From Pseudomonadota bacterium (lineage in GTDB: Bacteria; Pseudomonadota; Alphaproteobacteria; Sphingomonadales; Sphingomonadaceae): a stretch of DNA of 40,914 bases. Location: assembly GCA_023390415.1 (NCBI GenBank), contig JAEWCW010000050.1:1-40914 (forward strand). The letters run 5' to 3'. The notes under the pieces are model-generated. The model did not search any database and had not been told where the DNA came from. It was given only the letters and a program-made list of their open reading frames with translations. This document shows, one piece after another, positions 40,797 through 40,914 of the stretch (position 1 is its first letter; every line of letters starts with the position of its first letter). The position numbers and the translations under genes were made by a program.

Positions 40797-40914
40797 TTAG
40801 CCGTGGATGAACTGCTCGAGCGCCGTGAAGGCCTCGTCGTCCGTCGTCTGGATCGGCGGGTGCTTGCAGAAATAGGCCGAGGCCGGGTGGATCGGGCCGC
40901 CGATGCCGCGGTCC
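40797..40914 (-). CDS. Unidentified protein, C-terminal 38 residues
   Basis: The window ends inside a minus-strand gene, of which only the last 38 codons and a TAA stop (40797-40799) are seen. The residues include GGPIHPASAYFCKHPPIQ and end in FTALEQFIHG. The terminator-like hairpin at 40733-40764 lies at the expected distance downstream, which supports a real gene end. I do not recognise the family from this fragment. Confidence 0.55.
   Translation of the reverse strand, partial: DRGIGGPIHPASAYFCKHPPIQTTDDEAFTALEQFIHG

Overview
The window is a very GC-rich (codon third positions almost all G/C), densely packed bacterial chromosome segment. It suggests an alphaproteobacterium, most probably a sphingomonad. 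The reasons are a MipZ division-site ATPase, an MlaE permease fused to a STAS domain, a ParA-like/J-domain/phosphomannomutase block, a ligase-associated exonuclease and helicase, GTTAAC-type motifs resembling CtrA sites, and heavy use of ATGA overlaps and GTG/TTG starts. The genus is inference. I saw no rRNA, tRNA, CRISPR array, transposase or prophage gene. No stretch over about 150 bases lacks a gene.

Layout. 1-4675: the 3' end of recN, a small secreted protein, a dienelactone hydrolase, a Vsr-like (DUF559) nuclease gene bracketed by two inverted hairpin repeats, and ligA. 4723-8025: a small exported protein facing prmA, an SDR oxidoreductase and a soluble chemoreceptor with a globin-like sensor. 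8174-11351: sdhC-sdhD, then a tightly coupled midA-like methyltransferase, GNAT and pgeF-like set. 11389-14937: a SLC13/DASS transporter, a PLP-dependent cystathionine gamma-synthase-family enzyme and a HAD phosphatase. 15037-18507: a four-gene Mla/MCE lipid-transport operon (STAS-MlaE, MlaF, MlaD, lipoprotein). 18509-21823: pepN, divergent from a Tat-exported Asp/Gly/Arg repeat protein. 21915-24487: ridA, glycerophosphodiesterase, a PF04339-type acyltransferase and a facing Sel1-like protein. 24567-28258: panC, divergent from mipZ, a membrane-anchored J protein, a phosphomannomutase and a small membrane protein. 28255-32188: ligase-associated exonuclease, small membrane protein, ligase-associated helicase, zinc-ribbon miniprotein. 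32185-37691: two hybrid histidine kinases flanking an M19 dipeptidase. 37726-40726: TetR regulator, acyl-CoA ligase and a Sel1/prolyl-4-hydroxylase-like protein. The window ends in the 3' end of an unidentified minus-strand gene with a terminator-like hairpin behind it.

How the genes work together. Most are housekeeping: DNA repair and replication (recN, ligA, exonuclease/helicase), respiration (sdhCD), envelope lipid homeostasis (mla), cofactor synthesis (panC), cell division (mipZ) and signalling. The most interesting items are the hairpin-flanked nuclease cassette whose right repeat supplies the ribosome-binding site of ligA, the exonuclease/helicase pair that lacks its usual ATP-dependent ligase and PdeM partners, the mipZ-J-protein coupling, the Tat-exported repeat protein, and the convergent gene pairs that share stop codons. 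I found no clear-cut new defence or biosynthetic system.
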